NCBI RefSeq assembly: GCF_003568665.1
Contig: NZ_QXMH01000004.1
Coordinates: forward strand, 166,942-230,941
DNA: 64,000 nt
Direction: 5' to 3'
Source of the DNA: Chitinophaga alhagiae
Lineage (GTDB): Bacteria > Bacteroidota > Bacteroidia > Chitinophagales > Chitinophagaceae
Shown here: piece after piece, positions 35,301 to 43,772 of the stretch
Layout of the letters: every line of letters starts with the position of its first letter
How positions within the stretch are numbered: the stretch's first letter is position 1
Position numbers and translations under genes: made by a program
Notes under the pieces: generated by a model
The model's input: the letters and a program-made list of their open reading frames with translations, nothing else
The model's database searches: none
Told to the model about the DNA's origin: nothing

Positions 35301-35362
35301 CTTTAACATTTTTATAAGGTTACCTTTTTGCGGCCGCTGTATAAACAGGAAATCCTCCTCTT

Positions 35363-36211
35363 ATGCGCAAACCTTCTATCTATTGGGTAGCAATACCCCT
35401 TGTGACCCTTTTTGCCTGCGGGCAATACAACCGGGAAGCCTCCACCATTGAAGAAGTAACACCGTTACAGTCAGACGCCAGGAAAAGGATCAGGAGCGCC
35501 GATGTGCGCTGCCGCGTGCCGGACGTGTTCAAGGCCGCTTCCACGCTTGAAAGAATGGTAGTGTCTGTAGAAGGCGTGGTAGTGGAAAGCGTACTGCACA
35601 ACGATGTGGCGGAACAGCATACCCTGCCCTGGTCCGCAGACTCCCTGAAACTGGTGAAACGCTACACTCCCGTAGCCAATCTCACACTGCGCGTACCCGT
35701 GAAACACCTTGACTCGGTAGTGACCACCCTCACTTCCATGGCGGGGTTCATAGACTACCGCAAGCTGCAGGACCAGGATGTAACACTGGCATATGAAAGC
35801 AATGCCATGAAGAATGAAGCGGCAATAGCCGAAGAAAACAGGCGGGAGACCACGCACACCAAAATGAACAAGGAACTGGAAGTAACACAGCACCAGGAGG
35901 CCGGCACGCAAGCGGCCATAGACCGCACCATTGCCAACCTGGGCATGCTGGAGAACGCCGCGTTCAGCACCATCAGCGTACAGCTTTTTCAACCGGAGGT
36001 GGCAGACGTACAGGTAGTTGTAAACCCGCAGCAATTTGCAAGGGCCGGCTTTGGAACGGCGGCCATGAGCGCCCTCCGCAACGGCGCGGACGTATTCAGG
36101 GCACTGGCGCTGTTCTTTTTGCAGATGTGGCCTTTATGGATCATTGCGGCGGCGGCATGGGTGTTGTACAGGAAAGTGATGAGGCGGTTTTCCGGGTTGA
36201 GGAAAGTGTGA
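35363..36211 (+). CDS. DUF4349 lipoprotein with C-terminal membrane helix
   Basis: A 282-residue protein. The lipobox VTLFAC gives C19. The middle (about 45-215) is the DUF4349 domain: a RIRSADVRCRVPDVFKAASTLE strand-helix, RVPVKHLDSVVTTL, a coiled-coil stretch (about 145-190, rich in E/K/Q) and LENAAFSTISVQLFQPE. One membrane helix follows (about 250-270, FFLQMWPLWIIAAAAWVLY) with a basic end, so both ends may be membrane-tied. Family function is unknown. Its gene ends in a terminator shared with the convergent glycosidase gene. Confidence 0.88.
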   Translation: MRKPSIYWVAIPLVTLFACGQYNREASTIEEVTPLQSDARKRIRSADVRCRVPDVFKAASTLERMVVSVEGVVVESVLHNDVAEQHTLPWSADSLKLVKRYTPVANLTLRVPVKHLDSVVTTLTSMAGFIDYRKLQDQDVTLAYESNAMKNEAAIAEENRRETTHTKMNKELEVTQHQEAGTQAAIDRTIANLGMLENAAFSTISVQLFQPEVADVQVVVNPQQFARAGFGTAAMSALRNGADVFRALALFFLQMWPLWIIAAAAWVLYRKVMRRFSGLRKV

Positions 36212-36243
36212 CGGGATGCAGCCCCGCAGCGCGGGCACTAACG

Positions 36244-36278
36244 GCAACAGCACTGAATTGATCCTTCAGCGCTGTTGC
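36244..36278. terminator. Bidirectional intrinsic terminator
   Basis: GCAACAGCACTGAA (36244-36257) pairs with TTCAGCGCTGTTGC (36265-36278) with one mismatch and a 7-base loop, between the convergent genes ending at 36211 and 36283. A short T-run follows on the plus strand. Confidence 0.75.
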
Positions 36279-36282
36279 TTTA

Positions 36283-38574
36283 TTATTCACGCATCAATAT
36301 CCATTCCTTCCGCTTGTGCCCTCTCCCTTTCGTCAACACCAGCTTCTCCCCTGCCTGCGTTTTAAGCGATAATACTTTACCAGATACCGTTCCCGCAGGC
36401 TTTCCATTTCGTTCCACCTTCACCGCCCCATCTTTCCACGGATTTTCTATTTCAAGCGGCCGGCCCTTTTCGCTCAGGATGTTCACGGCGGTTACCGTTC
36501 CACCAGTGAGGCGGCTGCTCACTATGAACGCCCCGTACGCCCGCAGGTTGCCGAACGCCGCGTTGCGGCGGCGGTCCCAGTTGGGGAACACGCGCACACG
36601 GCCTTCATAACTTTGCAGCAACATTTCGTTAATGGTGAGCGGCACGGCCGCCAGCGTTTCCGTGCCGCCGCCGGCCTGGGTGATCCAGCCGTTGGGCAGT
36701 GAAGAGGCGCGGATGCGGTCTTTCAGGTACCGCAGAATTTCGTTGGGATCATAACCCACCCGAACGGCGCCTGGGAAGCAGGTCTCTATGCCGTTGCCCA
36801 AAGTATTGCCCCACTCTCCCGGCTGCTGCATGCGGTCTTTCCAGTGCGCTACATCACTGAGCAAAATAGCGTTGAACGCGGGATCCGTTACCGGGCCGCA
36901 TACCTCCCCGGGCAGCACCAGGCCGTGAATAGACACACGGGCCAGGCCCATGGCGCGGTTGTGCCATTCCGCGGGGCTTTTCTCCACGCTCTTCAACCGT
37001 ACTCTTCCTTCCACTTCCTGCACCGGGAATGCGCTGAGGTGCGTATAGATATGCTCCCATTGCTGGCGCCGCGCCCGGTCTGTTTGCAGGTAATCACTAA
37101 CCTGCAGCATGCCTTTGAACAACATTTTAACCAGCCCCAGGGACAGGGTGGAGTTATAGTCTCCCAGCATATGACGCCACTGCCCCTTGTTGCGCAGGTT
37201 AGGCATTACTTCTCCATAGTGGTCCATGGCTATCACATAGCGCCCCTGTTCAAATTGCAGGTAATCTTCCCAGAAATCCGCGCAGGCCAGCAGGTATGGG
37301 TAGATGCGGCGGGCATACTGTTCATCATAAGTGCTGTAAAAGCGCATCAGCATGTTGGCCGCGCCAAACACCGCATTGATCTTCTGGCCCAGGAATTTGT
37401 AGCCGCTGTCAATAGTATTTTCCGTTGTGCCGTAGCGCCGCAGCATTTCTTCAGGTGTCAGCGGCCAGCGGGTGGTGCAGAGGCCTTTGGGGCCAATGCC
37501 TACCGGGTAATAGATACCGCGCATGTGCAGCAAGGTGCGGGCATGCCATTTTCCTTTCTCCATATAGTCCAGCAGCGGCTGGTCATAATTATCCGTCAGG
37601 TCGATATAATTAGACGAAAAGGCCGCCCAGTAAGGCGCCTGGTAGTTGTAGTTCAGGTGGTAATCGCCACCCCAGGCGCTGGAGTCCCGCGTGATGAAAG
37701 GCCCCCAGATGCCCGGCGCAAATTTGCCCGGCCTTGAGGAAGCGGCAAACAGGTATTGGGAAGCGTAGTAATATTTTTCCAGCATGGTATCCCCTATTTC
37801 CACAAAAGACCGCTCCCAGAAACCGTTCCACCATTTACGGTGCGCCTGCCGCATGGTCTCTATCCGCGCCGCAGTGAGGCCCGCGGCTTCCTGAATGGCG
37901 GTTTCCTTCCAGCGGGGCGTATCGTGATTCGTATACAGTGTAACCGTTACCGTGACCGGCCTGTCCGGCTGCAGGGTGATGTTGCTCCCGGGCGCATGCA
38001 TGGCCAATGCTACATGGCTGGGCCATTCCAGCAATGGCGTATTTTCAAAAGAACGGGTTACCCAGCTGACGTTGCCGCTGGTCCCTTTCCGTACTATGGC
38101 GGTATTGCCCTCGGGCGCCCAAAGGTGCAGTTGCAACACGCAGGTCTGCGTGGCCGTAAACTCCAGCACCACGGTGTTATGCATGGCTGCTACCCAGGCT
38201 TTGACGCCTACCTGCAAACCGGGTTTGGTGAAAGTAGCCTGAATATCTGCCGTGGCAGGGTTTTGCACTACCTTGTAGGTGGCGCCTTTCAAGGCGTCTA
38301 CAGATACGTTCAGCCCGCCCGGCAAAGCAATGCCGCCGCCCGGGTACACGGGATAGGCCCGCCAGAAATCATTTTTACCAAAATAAAGCTGCAGGCGGTC
38401 AGGAGTGCCGCCAAAGGTAAGGCCAATATCCCCGTTGCCGGCCAGTGCGGCGTCAGGTACCTTGCCTGTAGGCGTACGCGCAGGCGGCGCGGTGAGAACG
38501 AATGGAGATAAATGCTGCCCCGTTGCAGCATGCCAATAACAAAACATGGCCAATAGCCATACAGATAGTTTCAT
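36283..38574 (-). CDS. Secreted GH95-like glycoside hydrolase
   Basis: A 763-residue exported enzyme. The start at 38574 gives a signal peptide (MKLSVWLLAMFCYWHAATGQ); the extended frame begins with TTG inside the operator at 38591 and is rejected. An N-terminal beta-rich domain (about 25-240) holds LAGNGDIGLTFGG, a motif at the start of GH95/GH65-clan and DUF5703 proteins. The (alpha/alpha)6 barrel follows, with WGGDYHLNYNYQAPYW (about residue 310), where N-x-N matches the paired catalytic asparagines of GH95 fucosidases, and YVIAMDHYGEVMPN (about 440). A C-terminal beta domain carries SYEGRVRVFPNWD. The substrate cannot be fixed: alpha-L-fucoside or galactoside are the family choices. It stands alone behind a perfect LacI-type palindrome. 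Confidence 0.7.
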   Translation of the reverse strand: MKLSVWLLAMFCYWHAATGQHLSPFVLTAPPARTPTGKVPDAALAGNGDIGLTFGGTPDRLQLYFGKNDFWRAYPVYPGGGIALPGGLNVSVDALKGATYKVVQNPATADIQATFTKPGLQVGVKAWVAAMHNTVVLEFTATQTCVLQLHLWAPEGNTAIVRKGTSGNVSWVTRSFENTPLLEWPSHVALAMHAPGSNITLQPDRPVTVTVTLYTNHDTPRWKETAIQEAAGLTAARIETMRQAHRKWWNGFWERSFVEIGDTMLEKYYYASQYLFAASSRPGKFAPGIWGPFITRDSSAWGGDYHLNYNYQAPYWAAFSSNYIDLTDNYDQPLLDYMEKGKWHARTLLHMRGIYYPVGIGPKGLCTTRWPLTPEEMLRRYGTTENTIDSGYKFLGQKINAVFGAANMLMRFYSTYDEQYARRIYPYLLACADFWEDYLQFEQGRYVIAMDHYGEVMPNLRNKGQWRHMLGDYNSTLSLGLVKMLFKGMLQVSDYLQTDRARRQQWEHIYTHLSAFPVQEVEGRVRLKSVEKSPAEWHNRAMGLARVSIHGLVLPGEVCGPVTDPAFNAILLSDVAHWKDRMQQPGEWGNTLGNGIETCFPGAVRVGYDPNEILRYLKDRIRASSLPNGWITQAGGGTETLAAVPLTINEMLLQSYEGRVRVFPNWDRRRNAAFGNLRAYGAFIVSSRLTGGTVTAVNILSEKGRPLEIENPWKDGAVKVERNGKPAGTVSGKVLSLKTQAGEKLVLTKGRGHKRKEWILMRE

Positions 38575-38590
38575 AACCGGTGGAATTTGA

Positions 38591-38604
38591 TGCAAACGTT
38601 TGCA
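38591..38604. promoter_or_regulatory. Perfect LacI-type operator palindrome
   Basis: TGCAAACGTTTGCA is a perfect 14-bp palindrome centred on CG, the classic layout of LacI/GalR operators. It lies 17-30 bp in front of the glycosidase start and 79 bp from the VOC gene on the other strand. It resembles the sites next to lacI (4423, 4453) and at 45752. Confidence 0.75.
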
Positions 38605-38682
38605 GGAAGATACAAAACAATGCAGAATATGTATATTTATATTCGTTCACTCCAAAACCCTTCACACAAAAAACACATCCAT

Positions 38683-39081
38683 ATGGCCACCAAATTCAAC
38701 ATCGGCGCTATTGTGTCTGCAGACCTCACCGTTCCGCAGGCTGACCTGCTAAAAGATTTTTACACCAAAGTGATCGGCTGGCAGGCGGAAGACCTTGCCA
38801 TGAAAGACGGCAACGGCGCGTACGCGGACTATGTTATGAAAGACAACGCCGGCAACTGGGCAGGCGGCGTATGCCACTCCCGCGGGGTTAACCAGGACCT
38901 GCCGCCCCAATGGATCGTGTACGTGAATGTGGCAGACATTGCCCAAAGCATGGCCCAATGCCTGACGCTTGGCGGCAAGGTGCTGAAAGAAGCCAGAACG
39001 GCGGAGGGGGAATTGCAGTATGCCTTGCTGCAAGACCCGCTGGGGGCTATTCTTGCGGTTACGAAGATGCCGGAAGAATAA
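38683..39081 (+). CDS. VOC-family (glyoxalase/bleomycin resistance-like) protein
   Basis: A 132-residue protein with two beta-alpha-beta-beta-beta modules: ADLLKDFYTKVIGWQAEDLAM in the first and VADIAQSMAQCLTLGGKVLKEAR in the second, ending LLQDPLGAILAVTKMPEE. The start at 38683 fits the domain; the 32 residues encoded upstream are not conserved. The metal-binding positions typical of glyoxalase I are not evident, so it may be a small-molecule binder or an uncharacterised enzyme. It is divergent from the glycosidase and convergent with the SGNH gene. Confidence 0.85.
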   Translation: MATKFNIGAIVSADLTVPQADLLKDFYTKVIGWQAEDLAMKDGNGAYADYVMKDNAGNWAGGVCHSRGVNQDLPPQWIVYVNVADIAQSMAQCLTLGGKVLKEARTAEGELQYALLQDPLGAILAVTKMPEE

Positions 39082-39126
39082 CGGCCCGCTCTCGTAAGGG
39101 CGAGCCGTTGAAAGTGTTTGCTGCTA

Positions 39127-41451
39127 TTATTCTTCCTGTACGATCAATGCATTCAGGAAGGAGAGTGCGCCGTAAGTGGCCGCATTGGGGTTCCTGTACA
39201 CCGCCAGCCTGATCTTTCCGGTAACGTCCGGCGTTACGCCGGTTACTACGGCCTGGCTGGATGTGTTCATAAACGCATTGAGCGTTACCGCCGTACCGCC
39301 GTTGATGTGCCAGCTTCCATACACAGGCGGAGCAGCGCCCGGAGAGCGGGAGGCTACCAGTTTCAGCGTATAGGTTTTGGCGGGGTTGAGGCCGGTTACC
39401 CAAAGATTGTCCAGCGTAGTATATTTAATACTGTAGTTGAACCAGTAGCGCTTCAGCGCAATATCAGGCACAATGCCGCTGTTGTTGCCTGTGCTCATAC
39501 CCGCCGTATCAGAAGCGTTCAAACCTGCCAAGCCGGCCCAATATGAGGTACCGGTGCCAACATTATCTATCGTCCAGCTGGTGGTGGGATCTGTTTTCAC
39601 AATATGATTGTTTGTAACAGGGCCGTTCATGTTAAGCCAGCCGGGAATGGCCGGGGCCGCGGTATGGGAGAAATGTACCCGCAGTGTTTTCAGTCCGCCG
39701 TTATCAGGATAAACGGTCACCACCGCATCATCACTTACCTGTACATTGGTAGTGGTGGTAATGCGCAGGCGGAACATAAATACGCCGTTGGTAAGGCCCG
39801 TAATGGTAGTAGAAGCCGCGCCGGGCGTGGCAATAGTAGCCGTATTGGGGCCAGATAGCTGTGTCCATTCATAGGAGGCAATGGTAAAGCCATAATCTGC
39901 AATAATACCGTCCAGCTGTACACCGGCCACCGGCAGGGTAACCGTGGCATCCGCCACATCCACGGTGGGCGCCGTGCCCGGCGGGTTGCCGTTGGGCGTG
40001 CTGTAAGAAGCTATGTTGGAATAAGCCGAATAGGTATTATTGGTGTATTGCGCCCTTACACGGAAGTATTGCACGCCGCCGCCAGGCTTGGGATACGTTT
40101 TTTTCACTACGGCGGGGTCCGTAACTGCATCAAACGGAGACCATGTTGTGCCATTGGCGGAGGCTTCTACCAGGTATTGCTGAACACCGGTAATGGGTAC
40201 AAAATAAGATTGAAGGCGGGCAAACAGGCTGTTGGCGATCTGCTGGTTGCCGTCACTGTTGAGGTGAATACCGTCTCCCTGTGCGTAGTTGGGGTGTATT
40301 ACCGCATCCGTGGAGGCGCTTCCATCTACCGTATTGGAAAACCCTTCCACAAATCTTTCTGGCCAGGCATTGCGCACACTATCTGCCAATATTTTCAGCT
40401 GCGTTTGCTGGCCGGCGTTAAAGGCCGTTCTTGGCTGCGTGGTTTCCCAAAAAACTGGGATGCCGCGGTTGGAAGCCATGGTATCAATGGTACGGTAATT
40501 GGTCATGATCTGCTGCAGCGTGCGGCCCAGGTATACATCGTTGGAGGGAAGCGATATAAAAATAAAATCGGCGTTGGCGTTCAGCGCGCTGTCTATATTC
40601 CGCCCGGCCACTCCCCCGTCTGCCACCGGCAGCAGGTTGCTGCTGCTGTACCCGCCTACGGCCAGGTTGCTCCATACGGGAGCAGTGGCGTTAGCCGTTA
40701 GCCACGCACCAATTTTGTCTCCAAGCCGGTTGGGCGGCAGCAAGCCATTGCCGGCCAGTGTGGAAGAGCCCAGCCCCAGCATGCGCGGGTTATCTGTGAG
40801 TGTTTTATGATTGGTGGCCCAGCGCAAGGTGAAGGTATTGTTGCCCAGGTCTTTTGCACCGGCCTGCAACTGCGTAAGGTTGGTGGAAAAACCGGCGGCG
40901 GGCGGTTGCCCCACCAACAGGCTTACGCCGCCCAGGCCTTCTATATACACCCGCTCGTTCTGGACCAGCGGCGGACGAAAAATAATACGGCCCGATGTGC
41001 TGTCTACCTCAATGCCATCTGCGGTATCCCGGTACTGGAACAGGCCGTTCCGCCAAACTTTGATGTTGCGGCCAACAAGGCCTGTGTGCGTGAACACCGT
41101 ATCTCCGGCTACCGGAAAACCTTCGCTCACACCGGTTTTGAACTGAATGCTGCGGCCGGAGTCACCGGGCGCCATGAAAGCCGCAATACGGAGCGGCAGC
41201 GTGTCTTGCCCGGCAATGGCCAGCGCAGTATCACCGATGTTAACCAGGCGCATGCGCCGGAACTCGGTACGCCCGCCGCCGGTATTTACCAGCACACCAA
41301 TAGAATCGCGGGACCTATTCTGGATCATCAATTCGCCGTCTGCCACCTTTATGGTGTCTGCACGTACCAGTAAACGGGTTTGGGACGGGGTTTGGGCAAA
41401 AACAAATGCCTGCGCTGCAAGCAGGAACAGCATAGTCAGCATGTACTTCAT
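39127..41451 (-). CDS. Secreted SGNH/GDSL hydrolase with appended beta-sandwich domains
   Basis: A 774-residue exported protein; start at 41451 gives a signal peptide (MKYMLTMLFLLAAQAFVFAQ). An N-terminal beta domain (about 20-210) has no clear family. The SGNH hydrolase domain (about 225-420) contains LGLGSSTLAGNG (serine block), NLAVGGYSS (Gly block), LPSNDVY (Asn block) and GDGIHLNSDG (Asp-His dyad). It is followed by a fibronectin-like segment (VQQYLVEASANGTTWS), a PKD/REJ-like domain (ASYEWTQLSGPNTATI, about 515-590) and a C-terminal carbohydrate-binding-like domain (about 600-774). It probably removes acyl groups from polysaccharide. No CHU_C-type sorting domain is seen. Its own leader (331 bp) follows the terminator of the upstream gene. 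Confidence 0.85.
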   Translation of the reverse strand: MKYMLTMLFLLAAQAFVFAQTPSQTRLLVRADTIKVADGELMIQNRSRDSIGVLVNTGGGRTEFRRMRLVNIGDTALAIAGQDTLPLRIAAFMAPGDSGRSIQFKTGVSEGFPVAGDTVFTHTGLVGRNIKVWRNGLFQYRDTADGIEVDSTSGRIIFRPPLVQNERVYIEGLGGVSLLVGQPPAAGFSTNLTQLQAGAKDLGNNTFTLRWATNHKTLTDNPRMLGLGSSTLAGNGLLPPNRLGDKIGAWLTANATAPVWSNLAVGGYSSSNLLPVADGGVAGRNIDSALNANADFIFISLPSNDVYLGRTLQQIMTNYRTIDTMASNRGIPVFWETTQPRTAFNAGQQTQLKILADSVRNAWPERFVEGFSNTVDGSASTDAVIHPNYAQGDGIHLNSDGNQQIANSLFARLQSYFVPITGVQQYLVEASANGTTWSPFDAVTDPAVVKKTYPKPGGGVQYFRVRAQYTNNTYSAYSNIASYSTPNGNPPGTAPTVDVADATVTLPVAGVQLDGIIADYGFTIASYEWTQLSGPNTATIATPGAASTTITGLTNGVFMFRLRITTTTNVQVSDDAVVTVYPDNGGLKTLRVHFSHTAAPAIPGWLNMNGPVTNNHIVKTDPTTSWTIDNVGTGTSYWAGLAGLNASDTAGMSTGNNSGIVPDIALKRYWFNYSIKYTTLDNLWVTGLNPAKTYTLKLVASRSPGAAPPVYGSWHINGGTAVTLNAFMNTSSQAVVTGVTPDVTGKIRLAVYRNPNAATYGALSFLNALIVQEE

Positions 41452-41782
41452 GGCAAGGGGGTTTGTATCAGTTATCAAAAATCAAATAAATGGGAGCCTT
41501 TCTCTGCAAGAATATCTTAAGCTAAAAACCGCGGCCCGGGGCACAATTGTTATGCAGGCCGGAAATGAGGTTACCATCTATCTCATATACAAGGTATAAC
41601 AAGCTGCTGTAAAAAGTATCACACCTACAGGGGATTTCCGGGGGGATGAAGCAGGAGCACCCGGTCCGTACCACGGTTGCCGGACAGGCAAATGAGCGCA
41701 TGGTATTACGGGCCGGACTTTCCGGCCATAAAAAAACCGTTCCGGCCTTGCGGCCGGAACGGTAATATAAGCAGTTGTGCTG
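41452..41782. other. 331-bp gene-free region with terminator and SGNH leader
   Basis: The right end holds the terminator hairpins of the propeller/cytochrome gene (41711-41762). The remaining 260 bp must contain the promoter of the SGNH gene. I see no TAnnTTTG match and no LacI-type palindrome here. Confidence 0.6.
41711..41762 (-). terminator. Intrinsic terminator of the DUF1080-propeller operon (two hairpins)
   Basis: CCGTTCCGGCC and GGCCGGAACGG (41737-41762) form a perfect 11-bp stem followed on the minus strand by seven U (A-run 41730-41736). A second, smaller hairpin, GGCCGGA-ctt-TCCGGCC (41711-41727), follows directly. Confidence 0.92.
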
Positions 41783-43753
41783 CTATCTGAGAGAATTGAT
41801 CCAGCCCGCTATCTTCAGGGCGTCTGCTTTCGGTACCTGCGGCATGGGCGGCATTTCCGTGGCATAGCCCGGCCAGTTTTCCGGGTTGGGGTTATAGATC
41901 AGTTTCACCATGATCTCGTTGCTGTAGTTACGTTTGGCAATATCCCGGAACGCGGGGCCTACCTGTTTTTTATCTGCGTTGTGACAGGCATTGCAGGTAT
42001 ATTTGGCCAGCAGGGGCTTCACCTCTTCATAACTGGCCGCTTTGGCCGTAGCAGGTTTGGCAACGGGCGCAACGGGTTTGGCGGCGCCTGTTTTTTTGGC
42101 TGCAGCGGCTTTGGCGGCGGCTTTTTCTTCAGCGGCCTTTGCGGCAGCGGCGGCTTTGGCGGAGTTGATAGTGCTTACTTCGCTCATGGCCAGTTTGGTG
42201 CCTTCGGGAATGTTGTTCAGCGTATAATACCCCGTTGGGTGTACCAGCGAATAAAAATGATCGCGGGAGCGAATGCCTTCCAGCGTGATATTATGAATAT
42301 AATACTGGCGCATGTTATCTACAATGATACGGGCTTTCAGACAGTCTTCTGACACTTTCACGCCTTTGATCTCGCATTTTTCATTGTTCACTACCGGGCT
42401 GCCGTATACAGGGTGGTATTTGTAAATGAAGCTCTCCACGGAATAAGATGCAATATCTTCCGCTGACTTTTTATCTACCGGCAGCGTAAACTCGATCTCG
42501 AACCCGTCAGGCATCGCCTTCACCGTCTGCATCTCGAAAGGGATGCGGTTGTTCCACACCAGGCGCTGCAGGCCTTCGTTGGCATCACCGGCGGAGCCCC
42601 AGCCGCGGTTGGTCTCACCAACAAACAGGGAGCCGTCTTTCCCCCAGGCCAGGCGCAATACGCCGGACTGGAAACCACTCCGGAAATCGAACGCCACGCC
42701 CTGGTACTCGCCCTTCACTTTTTCCATCACCACGCGCATGATCTTGCTCTGGCCCTGGTCTCCGATCAGCACCTGGCCTGCAAAGGGGCCAAAGGTACCT
42801 TCGGGAATGGGCACTATCTCCGAGTTGGAAATACCCAATACGCCATGCGGCAGCCATACGGCCGGTGTGCGTAAAGCGGGAAGCGCTGCTTTCATTTCAA
42901 ACATGGTCTTGAACTGTTCATTCACCACGTTCTCGGGTTTGATGAAGCGGCCTTCTGCGTTCTTCACGCGGCGCTCGTCCATGTTGGCCACAAACTGCGC
43001 GTTGGTGAGCTTAACGGGTGAATTAGGCGCTTCCGCCCAACGCAGCCCTGCGGGGTGGCCCACAAAGTCTCCTTTCTTCACCTGCCAGATACCGCCGGAG
43101 CCCATCCAGTCTCCCTGGTTCTCGGAATAGAACAGTTCCCCGTTGATCATGCCCAGGCCGCAGGGAGAGCGCATGCCGGTGGCCCACGGTTCCATAGTGG
43201 AGCCGTCCGCGGAGATGTGCATCATCCAGCCGCGCCAGGGTACACGGCTTTCGCCGCGCCACCATTCCTGGTCACCGAAGGCCACGTTGCCTGACACAAA
43301 GAAAGAGCCGTCAGGCGCCAGCCGGGGGCCGAATGAATATTCGTGATAGTGACCGCTGATGGGCCATGCGTATACGGTCTCATACACGTCTGCCTTGCCG
43401 TCCATATTGGTGTCTGCCAGTTTGGTCAGCTCGCCGCGCTGCGCGCAGTACAACGCGCCGTCTTTGTACGCCAGGCCCAATATCTCATGAAGGCCGGAAG
43501 CAAACTTGCGGAAGAAAGGCCGCCTGCCGGTAGGGTTCTCTACAATGAACACATCTCCGCGGCGGGTGGCCACACCCAGGTCTCCATTAGGCAGTACGGC
43601 CAGGCCGCCTACTTCCAGCAGCGTACCTTCCGGCGCGCTCATTTTCATGATGCGGAAATAATCTTCTTCCTTGGGCGTTTCCTGCGCTGCGGCAGGTAGT
43701 TGTGCAACCAGCGGCAACAGGTAAAGCGCCGCCTTTTTCAATATATTTTTCAT
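41783..43753 (-). CDS. Secreted sugar-dehydrogenase-like beta-propeller with C-terminal cytochrome c domain
   Basis: About 656 residues with a signal peptide ending near AQLPAAAQE. Residues about 40-500 form a propeller of the PQQ-dependent sugar/sorbosone dehydrogenase-like superfamily (VGGLAVLPNGDLGVATRRGDVFIV, ILGLAYKDGALYCAQRGELTKL, NQGDWMGSGGIWQV). An Ala/Lys/Pro-rich linker (about 525-575) leads to a class I cytochrome c domain with the haem motif CNACH near residue 588 and a likely axial methionine in EMPPMPQVP. This suggests periplasmic sugar oxidation with electrons passed through the haem; whether the propeller still binds PQQ cannot be told. It starts 20 bp after the DUF1080 gene in the same operon. 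Confidence 0.88.
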   Translation of the reverse strand: MKNILKKAALYLLPLVAQLPAAAQETPKEEDYFRIMKMSAPEGTLLEVGGLAVLPNGDLGVATRRGDVFIVENPTGRRPFFRKFASGLHEILGLAYKDGALYCAQRGELTKLADTNMDGKADVYETVYAWPISGHYHEYSFGPRLAPDGSFFVSGNVAFGDQEWWRGESRVPWRGWMMHISADGSTMEPWATGMRSPCGLGMINGELFYSENQGDWMGSGGIWQVKKGDFVGHPAGLRWAEAPNSPVKLTNAQFVANMDERRVKNAEGRFIKPENVVNEQFKTMFEMKAALPALRTPAVWLPHGVLGISNSEIVPIPEGTFGPFAGQVLIGDQGQSKIMRVVMEKVKGEYQGVAFDFRSGFQSGVLRLAWGKDGSLFVGETNRGWGSAGDANEGLQRLVWNNRIPFEMQTVKAMPDGFEIEFTLPVDKKSAEDIASYSVESFIYKYHPVYGSPVVNNEKCEIKGVKVSEDCLKARIIVDNMRQYYIHNITLEGIRSRDHFYSLVHPTGYYTLNNIPEGTKLAMSEVSTINSAKAAAAAKAAEEKAAAKAAAAKKTGAAKPVAPVAKPATAKAASYEEVKPLLAKYTCNACHNADKKQVGPAFRDIAKRNYSNEIMVKLIYNPNPENWPGYATEMPPMPQVPKADALKIAGWINSLR

Positions 43754-43772
43754 CAAATTGCTTATTGGTCTT

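Noticed and set aside
39082..39126. Possible terminator between VOC and SGNH genes
   Set aside because: Stem is short and imperfect (ACGGC ... GCCGT) and no U-run follows in either direction.
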